From the IMG/VR virus record IMGVR_UViG_3300028571_000061, positions 1-34,579 of that record: 34,579 nucleotides of DNA, one strand, 5' to 3'. Made by a program: the position numbers and the translations under genes. Below the pieces are notes generated by a model. The model was not told where the DNA came from, searched no databases, and worked only from the letters and a program-made list of their open reading frames with translations. The number at the start of each line of letters is the position of its first letter. Position 1 is the first letter of the stretch. Positions 8,271 through 17,100 of this stretch are shown here, in pieces. The stretch is from a virus.

Positions 8271-8756
8271 ATGGCAGTACTAGATCCAAACGAAATATTC
8301 TTCACAGCCTTTGAACCAAAAGTTCAGAATAGATTTATAATGTATATTGATGGAATACCGTCATATCTTATAAAAAAAGCAGCTTCACCTCAAATATCAT
8401 TTACAGATATTAAACTAGATCATATCAACGTATATCGTAAACTAAAAGGTAAAGCAGAATGGGCTGATATGTCACTACAATTATACGATCCAGTAACTCC
8501 TTCAGGAGCACAGGCATTAATGGAATGGGTTCGATTAGGTCATGAATCAGTAACAGGTAGAAACGGATACTCTGATTTTTACAAAAAAGACTTAACATTA
8601 AATACTTTAGGACCAGTAGGTGATATCGTAGGAGAATGGATCATTAAAGGAGCATACGTAAAGTCAGCTAATTTCGGAGAATATGACTGGTCATCAGATG
8701 CATATGTAAGTATTGATTTAACAATTGCGATGGATTTTTGCATTTTGAATTTCTAA
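8271..8756 (+). CDS. Tail tube protein (gp19-like)
   Basis: 161 residues, close to T4 gp19 (163 aa) and its family. The fold-typical pattern is visible: NRFIMYIDGIPSYLIKKA, then SFTDIKLDHINVYRKLKGK, then a central helix region (PSGAQALMEWVRLGHE) and the closing strands GAYVKSANFGEYDWSSDAY and VSIDLTIAMDFCIL. Tube proteins stack as hexameric rings on the baseplate and form the DNA channel inside the sheath. Its place right after the sheath gene and before a hairpin terminator agrees. Confidence 0.95.
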   Translation: MAVLDPNEIFFTAFEPKVQNRFIMYIDGIPSYLIKKAASPQISFTDIKLDHINVYRKLKGKAEWADMSLQLYDPVTPSGAQALMEWVRLGHESVTGRNGYSDFYKKDLTLNTLGPVGDIVGEWIIKGAYVKSANFGEYDWSSDAYVSIDLTIAMDFCILNF

Positions 8757-8794
8757 AGCATACATTTATTATTTAAATTATAAATCTATATAAG

Positions 8795-8826
8795 AATCCC
8801 TGGCTCTGCCAAGGGATTTTTTATTT
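8795..8826 (+). terminator. Rho-independent terminator after the tube gene
   Basis: AATCCCT and GGC (8795-8804) pair with GCC and AGGGATT (8808-8818, one bulged A), with a TCT loop. The run TTTTTTATTTT follows. This GC-rich stem is unusual in the AT-rich surroundings and closes the sheath/tube transcripts. Confidence 0.85.
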
Positions 8827-8871
8827 TATATAATCTTCATTATATTAAAAAATAATGTATTAGATAAAGGG

Positions 8872-8883
8872 AAAATAAAGTTG
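8872..8883 (+). promoter_or_regulatory. Shared upstream motif AAAATAAAGTTG (copy 1)
   Basis: Twelve identical bases recur at 20772-20783 upstream of the gp32-like gene, each followed by YAT. Copy 1 lies between the tube terminator and the 8939 gene, 56-67 nt before its ATG. It may be a promoter of another temporal class. Confidence 0.3.
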
Positions 8884-8910
8884 TATTTATGATAAAAATA
8901 CATTAACTTA

Positions 8911-8923
8911 GATATTTATATAA
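8911..8923 (+). promoter_or_regulatory. Putative late promoter (GATATTTATATAA) before 8939
   Basis: The core starts 26 nt before the ATG at 8939, downstream of the tube-gene terminator, so a new transcript is needed here. Confidence 0.6.
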
Positions 8924-8938
8924 AAATATATTATCATC

Positions 8939-9709
8939 ATGAATCAAGAAAACAATATTAAACTTAACTTTCCTACTGAAACAGTAGAGTTACCATCTAA
9001 AGGTTTATTATATCCAACAGATAACCCTCTTTCATCCGGAAAAATTGAGATGAAATACATGACAGCAAGAGAAGAAGACATATTAACAAATGTTAACTTT
9101 TTAAAGCAGGGAATTGCTATTGATAAAGTACTACAAGCAATAATTAAATCACCAATTAATTATGAAGATTTATTATTATGCGATAAAAATGCAATTTTAA
9201 TATCTGCTAGAATACTAGCCTACGGTAAGGATTATTCATTTATGTATACAAACCCTAACACCGATCAGGAAGAAAAGGTTACTATTGATTTAAGTAAATT
9301 TGAAAATAAAGAAGTAGATTACTCCTTATTTAATAATAAGAATGAATTTACATTTACTTTACCCCGCTCTAAAAACGAAATTACGTTTAAACTACTTACT
9401 CATGCAGACACAAAGAAAATTGATGCAGAGATTAAAGGTATGAAAAAAATAGGTAATACTGGAGAACTGACCACCAAATTAAAGCATCAAATATTAGCTG
9501 TTAACGGAGATTACGAAGTAAAAGCTATTAGAGAATTTGTAGATAATTATTTCCTATCCATAGATACAGATGCTTTCAGGCAGCATATAAATCAGATTAC
9601 ACCAGATCTTAATCTTAAGATCAGCTTTACTTTAAATGATGGTACAGAAGTAAAGGACATATCAATGCCATTAGAGCTGGACTTCTTTTTTCCAGGGAGC
9701 CGGTTATAG
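8939..9709 (+). CDS. gp26-like baseplate hub / tail assembly chaperone protein
   Basis: 256 residues, beginning with NFPTETVELPSKGLLYP and KYMTAREEDILTN, a signature I associate with the T4_baseplate (gp26-like) family. The protein continues through NAILISARILAYGKDY to LKISFTLNDGTEVKDISMPL and ends DFFFPGSRL. Its place between tube and tape-measure genes is where tail assembly chaperones (lambda G/GT type) sit in many tailed phages. The last codons run over TTC TTT TTT CCA, and a second domain continues in another frame, so a minority fused product is likely. The local base composition becomes clearly GC-richer around the stop codon. Alternative view: it is simply a baseplate hub subunit and the downstream gene starts independently. 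Confidence 0.8.
   Translation: MNQENNIKLNFPTETVELPSKGLLYPTDNPLSSGKIEMKYMTAREEDILTNVNFLKQGIAIDKVLQAIIKSPINYEDLLLCDKNAILISARILAYGKDYSFMYTNPNTDQEEKVTIDLSKFENKEVDYSLFNNKNEFTFTLPRSKNEITFKLLTHADTKKIDAEIKGMKKIGNTGELTTKLKHQILAVNGDYEVKAIREFVDNYFLSIDTDAFRQHINQITPDLNLKISFTLNDGTEVKDISMPLELDFFFPGSRL
9683..9694 (+). other. Candidate programmed ribosomal frameshift site (TTC TTT TTT CCA)
   Basis: A six-T run lies 15 bases before the TAG stop of 8939-9709. The frame of the downstream gene (9720-9956) is open back to 9675, with no start codon before ATG 9720. A +1 (or -2) slip would fuse the two products through FFQGAGYRSAF into MEEVH. Downstream, CCTGGC (9737-9742) can pair with GCCAGG (9751-9756), a possible stimulatory stem. 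Confidence 0.45.
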
Positions 9710-9719
9710 ATCGGCATTC

Positions 9720-9956
9720 ATGGAAGAGGTTCACAACCTGGCTTTTCACGGCCAGGGCGGTTTCCCTATATCTGAAGTATGGGATCTGCCTGTTCCTCAT
9801 AGAAGATATCATATTAAAATGATAGTTAAATACCGCGAACAGCAGCAAGCGGATATTGATGAAATGAAAGGTAAAGTACCTATGGATAAAAAACAGGTAC
9901 ATTACCCTCCTGTTTCTAAAAAGCCTACATATACTACTAATATAAAATCACAGTAA
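9720..9956 (+). CDS. Small domain downstream of gp26-like gene; possible frameshift extension
   Basis: From ATG 9720 this encodes 78 residues. The core HGQGGFPISEVWDLPVPHRR followed by YHIKMIVKYRE resembles the short 'HG-x-GGF...MP..RR' domain of tail-assembly/gp51-like proteins. The tail is basic and polar. The family motif may begin upstream of the ATG: GYRSAFMEEVHNLAFHG reads as one helix, yet the residues before Met have no start codon. That supports expression by frameshifting from 8939-9709. It probably acts as a chaperone for the tape measure encoded next. Independent initiation ten bases after the previous stop is the alternative. Confidence 0.65.
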   Translation: MEEVHNLAFHGQGGFPISEVWDLPVPHRRYHIKMIVKYREQQQADIDEMKGKVPMDKKQVHYPPVSKKPTYTTNIKSQ

Positions 9957-9958
9957 TT

Positions 9959-9971
9959 GATATTTATATAA
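9959..9971 (+). promoter_or_regulatory. Putative late promoter (GATATTTATATAA) of the tape measure gene
   Basis: The core starts 24 nt before the ATG at 9985 and directly follows the stop of 9720-9956. Confidence 0.6.
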
Positions 9972-9984
9972 TATAAAATAGTAT

Positions 9985-12111
9985 ATGGCAGATAATAGCA
10001 AAAATATTGATAATAAATCTAATATCGATTCGATAAAGGAACTTTCTAAAGTTTTTAAGAATGCTTTAAAAATTCAAGGGTATTATGATGATTTAGTCTC
10101 TGACTCTATTAGCAATCTAAAAAATCTTAGTAAAGAATTACAAAAACAAGCTCTATATATTGATGACCTTGCAGCTGGTGAACTAAAACGTGATAAAATT
10201 TTAGAAAGGATACAAAAAGCAAAACAAAAAGAAAGAATAGCTCAAAAACAATTAAACGACCTATCTGAAAATCTTACTGATCAGCAGATTGCTAACGGTA
10301 AAAGCTTAATATATAATATAGAAAAAAGAAAACGATTAGAACAAGAAAGTATATTATTAGGAAAAGAAGGTAGTCAAAATGCTGCATATTTAAAGAAGAT
10401 GGAAGCTATGTATGTTGATGATATAATACAACAACAAGAGCGATATTTATCACCCCAAGAGTTAGAATATGCTGCAGCAATAAAAGTAAAAGAAGCTCGA
10501 TCTGATTCGGTTACAGAATTATTAAAACAAGAAGATATTATAGGTAAAATACAAAGAAAGTCTTTTGAAGGATTTACAAATCTAGTAAGTACAATTCCGA
10601 TAATTGGAGGAGCTTTATCTGGAATACTTACTGGAATGAAATCTTTACTTGATTTTATATTAGAAATAGAGGATAGAACGGTTAAATTCGGTAGAGCATT
10701 AGGATATTCAAGAGAAGAATCGTTTAAAATTGCACAAGACTTTGGAAATTTATCTACTAGTACTGGTAATTTATTAATAACTACTCAAAACTTACTAGAA
10801 GTTCAAACTGATTTATCAAATGAATTAGGAGTCACTAACATTTTATCTAATGAAATGTTAACAACCCAAATTGAATTAAAAAAAATTATAGGATTATCTA
10901 CAGCTGAGATGGGATCTCTAGCACAAGCCTCTATTATATCTGGTAAAGGTCAAAAAGAAACAGTAGAAGGAATAGTAGGTCAAGTCGCAGGATTAAAGCA
11001 GGCAACAGGTATATCATTTAATTATAAGCAAATAATAGGTGAAGTAACCAAACTATCAGGAGTATTAGGTTTAAAATTCGCTAAATACCCACAAGCTCTT
11101 ACTAAATCAGCAATAGTAACTAAAGCTTTAGGTATGGATCTTGCAAAAGTAGATCAAATAGCAGATTCACTACTTAATTTTGAAGAAAGTATACAAAATC
11201 AGCTAGAAGCACAGTTAATCACAGGAAAAAATATTAATCTATCAAGAGCACAGCAGCTAGCACTTGAAGGAGATACAGCCGGAGTTGCAATAGAAATATC
11301 AAAACAATTCGGAACAGCTAATGAATACTTAGAAATGAATAGAATCCAACAGGAATCTATTGCAAAAGCTGTAGGAATGACAAGAGAAGATCTTGCTGAT
11401 ACTTTAAAAAACCAAGAGATGTTAACTAAACTTGGTGCTAAAGATACTGATAATGCTCAAAAGAAATTACAACTAGCTATAGCACAATATGGTACTCAAA
11501 AAAATATAAATGAAGCTCTAGGTGAAGGAGCATATCAAAACTTAACACAATTATCAGCTCAAGAAAAAATTGCAGCATTAATAGATAAAGTAAAAGGAGC
11601 TTTTCAAGACTTTTTAACTAAATCAGGTGTAGTAGAATGGGTAACAGGATTAATACAGAAATTAACCAACCCAGATAACGTTAAAGGGTTAATTAATACA
11701 TTAAAAGAAGGAGTTGCCGCAATTGCTGATATAATTCAATCGATAGCATATGGTATATTAACTATAGCTAACGCAATTACATTTGGTAGTGATGATACTA
11801 TTAAATCAATGCGTAAAAAAATAGGTGAAGAAAGTATGGGTGATAAGATTATATCATTAGGTTCAAATCAAATGTCTGTTAATGATTTTGTTATCAAACC
11901 ATTGAATGAAGATTCAATAGTAATGGCAGGTGGTACTAAGTTAGGTAGAACAGATGAAATGGTTGATATATTAAAACAAATATTACAAGAAACCAAGCAG
12001 GGTAAAACAATTACTGTATCTGTTGATGGTCAGCCCTTAGCAGTAGCAGTTGCAAGAAATGCATCACTTACACAGGCAGCAAGTAATTTAGGTCCTAGAC
12101 CGTTAAGATAA
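9985..12111 (+). CDS. Tail tape measure protein (gp29-like)
   Basis: 708 residues. The N-terminal ~190 residues are coiled coil rich in Lys/Gln/Glu. A hydrophobic segment near 200-225 (STIPIIGGALSGILTGMKSL) follows, then a long helical middle (LGYSREESFKIAQDFGNLST; SAQEKIAALIDKVKGAFQDF). A second apolar segment lies near 575-595 (AAIADIIQSIAYGILTIANA), and the C-terminus is KTITVSVDGQPLAVAVARNA. Alternating coiled coil and membrane-like helices in a long protein after the tube genes is the usual tape measure profile. At the customary ~0.15 nm per residue this predicts a tail of roughly 100 nm (inference). It is longer than T4 gp29 (590 aa). Confidence 0.85.
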   Translation: MADNSKNIDNKSNIDSIKELSKVFKNALKIQGYYDDLVSDSISNLKNLSKELQKQALYIDDLAAGELKRDKILERIQKAKQKERIAQKQLNDLSENLTDQQIANGKSLIYNIEKRKRLEQESILLGKEGSQNAAYLKKMEAMYVDDIIQQQERYLSPQELEYAAAIKVKEARSDSVTELLKQEDIIGKIQRKSFEGFTNLVSTIPIIGGALSGILTGMKSLLDFILEIEDRTVKFGRALGYSREESFKIAQDFGNLSTSTGNLLITTQNLLEVQTDLSNELGVTNILSNEMLTTQIELKKIIGLSTAEMGSLAQASIISGKGQKETVEGIVGQVAGLKQATGISFNYKQIIGEVTKLSGVLGLKFAKYPQALTKSAIVTKALGMDLAKVDQIADSLLNFEESIQNQLEAQLITGKNINLSRAQQLALEGDTAGVAIEISKQFGTANEYLEMNRIQQESIAKAVGMTREDLADTLKNQEMLTKLGAKDTDNAQKKLQLAIAQYGTQKNINEALGEGAYQNLTQLSAQEKIAALIDKVKGAFQDFLTKSGVVEWVTGLIQKLTNPDNVKGLINTLKEGVAAIADIIQSIAYGILTIANAITFGSDDTIKSMRKKIGEESMGDKIISLGSNQMSVNDFVIKPLNEDSIVMAGGTKLGRTDEMVDILKQILQETKQGKTITVSVDGQPLAVAVARNASLTQAASNLGPRPLR

Positions 12112-12118
12112 TATAAAG

Positions 12119-13753
12119 ATGGCATTAATAGATTTATTAAATAACGATCCAAACTTTTTCTACTATAGTGGGCAGGGAAACTTTACTCAAAAGTCTATAC
12201 CATACGGTAATGACCAGCCTGGAGGCGGGAGCAGTAATCAACCATTTATACAATTCCCATTACCAGAAGATGCAGGCCCTAATGTTAAAAGATATTATGA
12301 ACTAAACAGATCAGGTAATGATTTTCCTTTAAGAGGAGGGTCCGGAATAGGTATTAGTTCATTAGTACCAATAATTCCATCAGCAGCAGTAATAGATAGA
12401 GATAGAATAAAAAAATTTTATAGTACATCTGAAGGTAATATATTCTTACAGAAACAAAGATATTTACAATATGCTAACCCAAAATTAGAGGTTGGTCAAG
12501 CATTACAGCCTTTTGGGCAGCAGATAGGTACGTTAATACAAGGAGGAACTGAATATACTAGAGTATATAACAATGGAAGAAATACTTTAGAGCAGGTAGG
12601 AGTAATGGGATCTGGTATTCATTTTGATAGACATGGGTTAGTACCTATAAATCCTTTCCAGTTAACATATGAATATGTTGTAAAAAATAAAGCTAAAGAT
12701 CTTAACAGATTAGTTAGTTTATATAGAAGTAAAATAACATCAGATACTATTGATATATTATCACTTAATTCATCTAATAGTAATTTAGGAATATCACCTG
12801 ATCCAACTCTATTATTTGAATATCCAGGTGGTCCCGATTCAATAGGAGGTATAGGTTTTACTACAATAGAGAGAAAGGTTATAACAGACTTTGATCCTAA
12901 CTTAGATGTTAATCAAGGAGTATTTACATTTAATTATAATCAATTATCACAAGCAATATATAATAAAGGAGTAATTAAGCAGGATTTTAGACAGCAGTTT
13001 AATGGAAATGTTCCATATAGTGATTATCTTAGCGGTAGTATTGAAGTTAAATATAAACTTGGAACTAAAACTGGAGATAATATAAATAAGCCAGATAATA
13101 CATACACATTTATTAAACCCCATATAGATCCATGGGATAACATTACAAACACATTCCCAGTATCAACCGAAGATCTTATAAGATTCGGATTTGAAGCTAT
13201 TAATTACGATCCTGTAGGGAGTATATTCGTTCAATTTAGAGCATTTATATCATCATTTAGTGATAATAATTCTGCAGAATATAGCTCAGTAAAATATATA
13301 GGTAGGGGTGAAACATTTTACGGATACACCGGATTTACAAGAAATATTGGCTTTGGATTTATTATAGCTGCATTATCTAAGAATGAATTATTACCAATAT
13401 ATAAAAAACTAAATATATTACTATCCCAAATATATCCCGATTACGGGTCAAACAGCTTTATGAGAACACCAGTTGTTAAAATGACTATAGGTGATTATAT
13501 TTATAGACAACCAGGATTTCTTAATAGTATGAATTTATCAATAGAAACAGATTATCCATGGGAAATAGATAGTAGAGGTATATCTGATGCACAGTTACCG
13601 CACGTAATAAAAGCAGAATGTCAGTTTACACCAATACATGATTTCTTACCAAGAAGATCACAAGATAATAAAATAACTCCATTAATAAATCAAAGAACAA
13701 GAATTATTAACTCCGATACAAGTATTCTGGATTCCAGTCTGCAGCAGAGATAA
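12119..13753 (+). CDS. Baseplate/tail-tube junction protein (gp48/gp54-like), tentative
   Basis: 544 residues, starting seven bases after the tape measure stop. The N-terminal ~120 residues are Gly/Pro/Asn-rich. The C-terminal domain contains VVKMTIGDYIYRQPGFLNSM, SIETDYPWEIDS, QLPHVIKAECQFTPIHDFLP and RRS. The pattern 'GDY.Y..PGFL..M.....WEI......LPH.I.....F.PI.DF.PRR' is typical of proteins in this position in Bacteroidota phages and recalls the tube-initiator fold of gp48/gp54. Gene order (tape measure, this gene, LysM/gp53-like, hub) fits a tube-initiation or junction role. The N-terminal half is not recognised. Confidence 0.6.
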   Translation: MALIDLLNNDPNFFYYSGQGNFTQKSIPYGNDQPGGGSSNQPFIQFPLPEDAGPNVKRYYELNRSGNDFPLRGGSGIGISSLVPIIPSAAVIDRDRIKKFYSTSEGNIFLQKQRYLQYANPKLEVGQALQPFGQQIGTLIQGGTEYTRVYNNGRNTLEQVGVMGSGIHFDRHGLVPINPFQLTYEYVVKNKAKDLNRLVSLYRSKITSDTIDILSLNSSNSNLGISPDPTLLFEYPGGPDSIGGIGFTTIERKVITDFDPNLDVNQGVFTFNYNQLSQAIYNKGVIKQDFRQQFNGNVPYSDYLSGSIEVKYKLGTKTGDNINKPDNTYTFIKPHIDPWDNITNTFPVSTEDLIRFGFEAINYDPVGSIFVQFRAFISSFSDNNSAEYSSVKYIGRGETFYGYTGFTRNIGFGFIIAALSKNELLPIYKKLNILLSQIYPDYGSNSFMRTPVVKMTIGDYIYRQPGFLNSMNLSIETDYPWEIDSRGISDAQLPHVIKAECQFTPIHDFLPRRSQDNKITPLINQRTRIINSDTSILDSSLQQR

Positions 13754-13796
13754 TAAATACTTAACTATTAATAACATTGCCTAGATAATATTAATC

Positions 13797-14102
13797 ATGC
13801 CCAGTAGATATCAATATATTCCAATAACTAAAAATAATACAGGAAAAAGGTATTACACATCCAATATATACCCCGATATACCGGCAGATGCAAATGACAT
13901 TTATGTAATAACTACTATATCTGATAGATTAGATATACTAGCATACGATTTCTATGGAGACACAACCTTGTACTGGATAATATCAATGGCAAATAATTTA
14001 CCCGGTGATAGCTTAGTACCTACTCCCGGAACACAATTAAGAATACCAGTTAATATTGAACCGGCACTGAATTTGTATAATAACGCAAATCAGAATAGAT
14101 AG
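13797..14102 (+). CDS. Baseplate wedge gp53-like protein with LysM-like domain
   Basis: 101 residues. The segment SDRLDILAYDFYGDTTLYWI followed by ISMANNL and a closing PGTQLRIP has the LysM/tail-X-like layout: a start-of-use motif, then 'YGD..LYW.I..ANNL', then a Pro-Gly turn. Such short proteins stand next to hub genes and belong to the gp53-like wedge group, joining baseplate parts rather than binding cell wall by themselves. The start ATG at 13797 is followed by basic MPSRYQYIP. It ends three bases before the hub gene. Confidence 0.75.
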   Translation: MPSRYQYIPITKNNTGKRYYTSNIYPDIPADANDIYVITTISDRLDILAYDFYGDTTLYWIISMANNLPGDSLVPTPGTQLRIPVNIEPALNLYNNANQNR

Positions 14103-14105
14103 GTT

Positions 14106-17100
14106 ATGAGTCAAGAAAAATTTACAAATATCGTAGGTGTTCCTCTTAAAAAATATGTAAAGGAGCAATTATATACTAGATCATTTCAAGGATCAACTAT
14201 TGATTCAAGAACTAATGATCAAATACTGTATTTAGCTAATAAAACATGCTGGATAAGATTGGTATCATTTGTAGATGTAGGAGACGATCAATTAAGAAGA
14301 GATCTAGATATTGAAGGAAAACAAAAAGCTGGAACACCTACTGATGTTTCTAAGCAATGGATACTTTTCGGAGGAACATCCTACATCTCCCTGAATAGAG
14401 CGGGCAGATATCAAAATAACAACATAAATTTACGATCAGGGATAGAATCAAACGATCCATCTTCTATAACTAATAATTCAGCATATGGATTAGGAGGAGT
14501 AGATCAATTCGGATATAGACCTATGCCGGGAATAACATCAGCAACAATAGATCATGCAGGTACAGCTGGATCATTAAGAATTGCTAATATAAAATTTAAG
14601 GTATGGAATATTAATCAATTAAATGCAATTGATCTACTTTACTTTAGATTAGGATATTCATGTCTTCTTGAATGGGGACATACTACTTATCTTGATAATA
14701 ATAATAAATTAGTAACAATAGGTCCGCAGATTAACCCTTTAGATGTATTTAATAACGATTTATATAAAACTAAAGAAGGAATACTTAGAGGTATAAGCGA
14801 TAAAAGAGTAAAATCATTTGGTAATTATGATGGGTTATATGGATTAATATCTAATTATGAATGGTCTCAGGCTGAAGACGGATCGTATGACTGTAATGTT
14901 AAATTAACAGGTCTAGGTAGTGTTATTGATTCATTAAAAATTAATCAAGCATTTAGTATGCCTGGAGGAGGGTCGGAAAGTGCAGTTCAAAACATAAATG
15001 ATAATACCACTCAAAAAGTATCCGGTAATATAACAGTACCAGCATCAACCAAGCCATATATAATACAAGGTAGAAACAGCATAGCATGGCCAGATATAGG
15101 CGAAATAATTAACTCAGGAGAAACTGTACTTATAAATTTTGAGAAATTACAGAAAAGAAAAAACGATTTACAGCAACTAATAAATCAATCAATAATACCT
15201 GAAGATAAAGGTGTAAATATTAAGTTTATATATAATAATTCTAAGGGAAATACACTATCTAAATCATATTCAATTAACAACCCATTATTAAAATCAGGTC
15301 AAATAGGATATTCTGAGATTGATTATAATAGACTAATACAGATATCTAATAATGAACTAAAACAAGGTTTCTATGTCTCTTCGCAAGATTATTTAAATTT
15401 AAAAACAGAACAGGAGATTGCACTAAAACAATGGATACTAGAATCAGCAACTCCTAAATTAATAAAACTAACTAAAAAAATACCACTAAAATCAGAGGAA
15501 AAAATAACAGTATTTACAGGAACAGGCACAGGAGATTCAGCATCTGGGTTTGCGGATCTAGACTCAGTAGAATTTATTAATACTGATATATTAATTGAAA
15601 TAACCTTTAATGCAGACTATTCCGAAAATTTAGACATTATTAGACCTGTAGCAAATTTAAACCAAGGAGCTGGCCAGATTAAATCACAGGCTTTAAGAAG
15701 ATATTATCTTAATTATGTACTTGATGTTTGGAATGCTCCTGATTACAATAAAAAATTATCATTCAAAGAAGGATTAAGAGAAGAATTAATAACAATTAGT
15801 AAACTATCAGCAAGAAATGTAAACGATAACGCAATAAAAATATCAGCATTAATTGAAACAAAAGATGTTATATCAAAGGAAGGATATACTCCAGGGTTTA
15901 GGATTCAAAAAGTTCAAGAAACAGTAAAAAGTATATTTGATAAGATTGAATCATATAATAATAGTACAGAAGAAAAAGTATTTTTTACTATACTTCCTGC
16001 AAATAACGATAGTATATATAACGGGGATACTTATAGTAAATCAAAAACACAAAAGGTATTAGATATAGCTACTATTATATATAACTTTGATGAAAAAAAA
16101 TTATTAAATTCTAGTAATACTGAAGGATACGTACCTGGAGAATCATTAGATACAATCCAAACCAGTATTCCAGAACAATATTTTTCTAATATTGATAAAT
16201 TTTTAATAGATTTAAGAGATTTTGCATCAGCTAGTCCAAATAGTACAAGAGAAGTACCAGGCTCGTATGAATTTATAACTGAACAATTAAAAAACGGCCC
16301 CTTAGATCCAATTAGAATAAATAATGAAAATACAGTATTTTCTGATAATACTAGCGATGTAACTAGCCTAGGTATAGAAAAGCAGCTAGCATTCTTTATT
16401 AATAAAGGATTTAACAGTGAAGTATTATCGGGTGAATTAAAATCATCAGAAAAAATATCCAATGTTGATTTTAGAGAACTATTTAAAGTATACAAAGCAG
16501 GATTAGAAGATAACGATAATCAAGGTAAAACATCTAAGTTTTGCTATATTAAATTAGGATTGTTATTATATTATATAAATAATAATAGTATATTCTATGA
16601 AAAAAATACTGATGGAAAAATTAAAAAACCCTTTATATACATAGATTTTAATCCAGAAACAAACTACTGTTTTACCACACCATACCAGCTATCGATAGAC
16701 CCTGGGGTGTGTATGATTAAAATTAATATTAATAATCAAATATATCAAAAATTATTTCCTGAAAATGCAAAACCTATAAATCCATTTAATAATAAATTAG
16801 ATGCATTTTCTCCTAATGTACAATCTGGATTCGGAGAAAAGGAAGGTATATCATCACTTAGAGGAAAATTAATGAATATTCCTGTTAATATTGATCATGT
16901 TATTAATATTATACAATCTCAATCAAATAGTAATTCTAAAACTGATGTTTATTTAAGATCATTTTTAGAAATATTAATGGATGATATTAATAAATCATTG
17001 GGTAATATTAATAGTTTTAGAGTTGGATATTATGATGACGCCAATACAGTAAGAATATATGACGATCAAATGATTAACCCTCCTTCAAATCAATCAACCA

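Noticed and set aside
9683-9815. -1 frameshift extension of the gp26-like protein
   Set aside because: The -1 frame is also open for about 40 codons but gives no recognisable domain; the +1/-2 frame leads to the HGQGGF...RR domain.
16031-16495. Minus-strand 154-aa ORF
   Set aside because: Lies wholly within the hub gene; composition is a mirror of the AT-rich coding strand and no family is visible. Other minus-strand ORFs were left out for the same reason.
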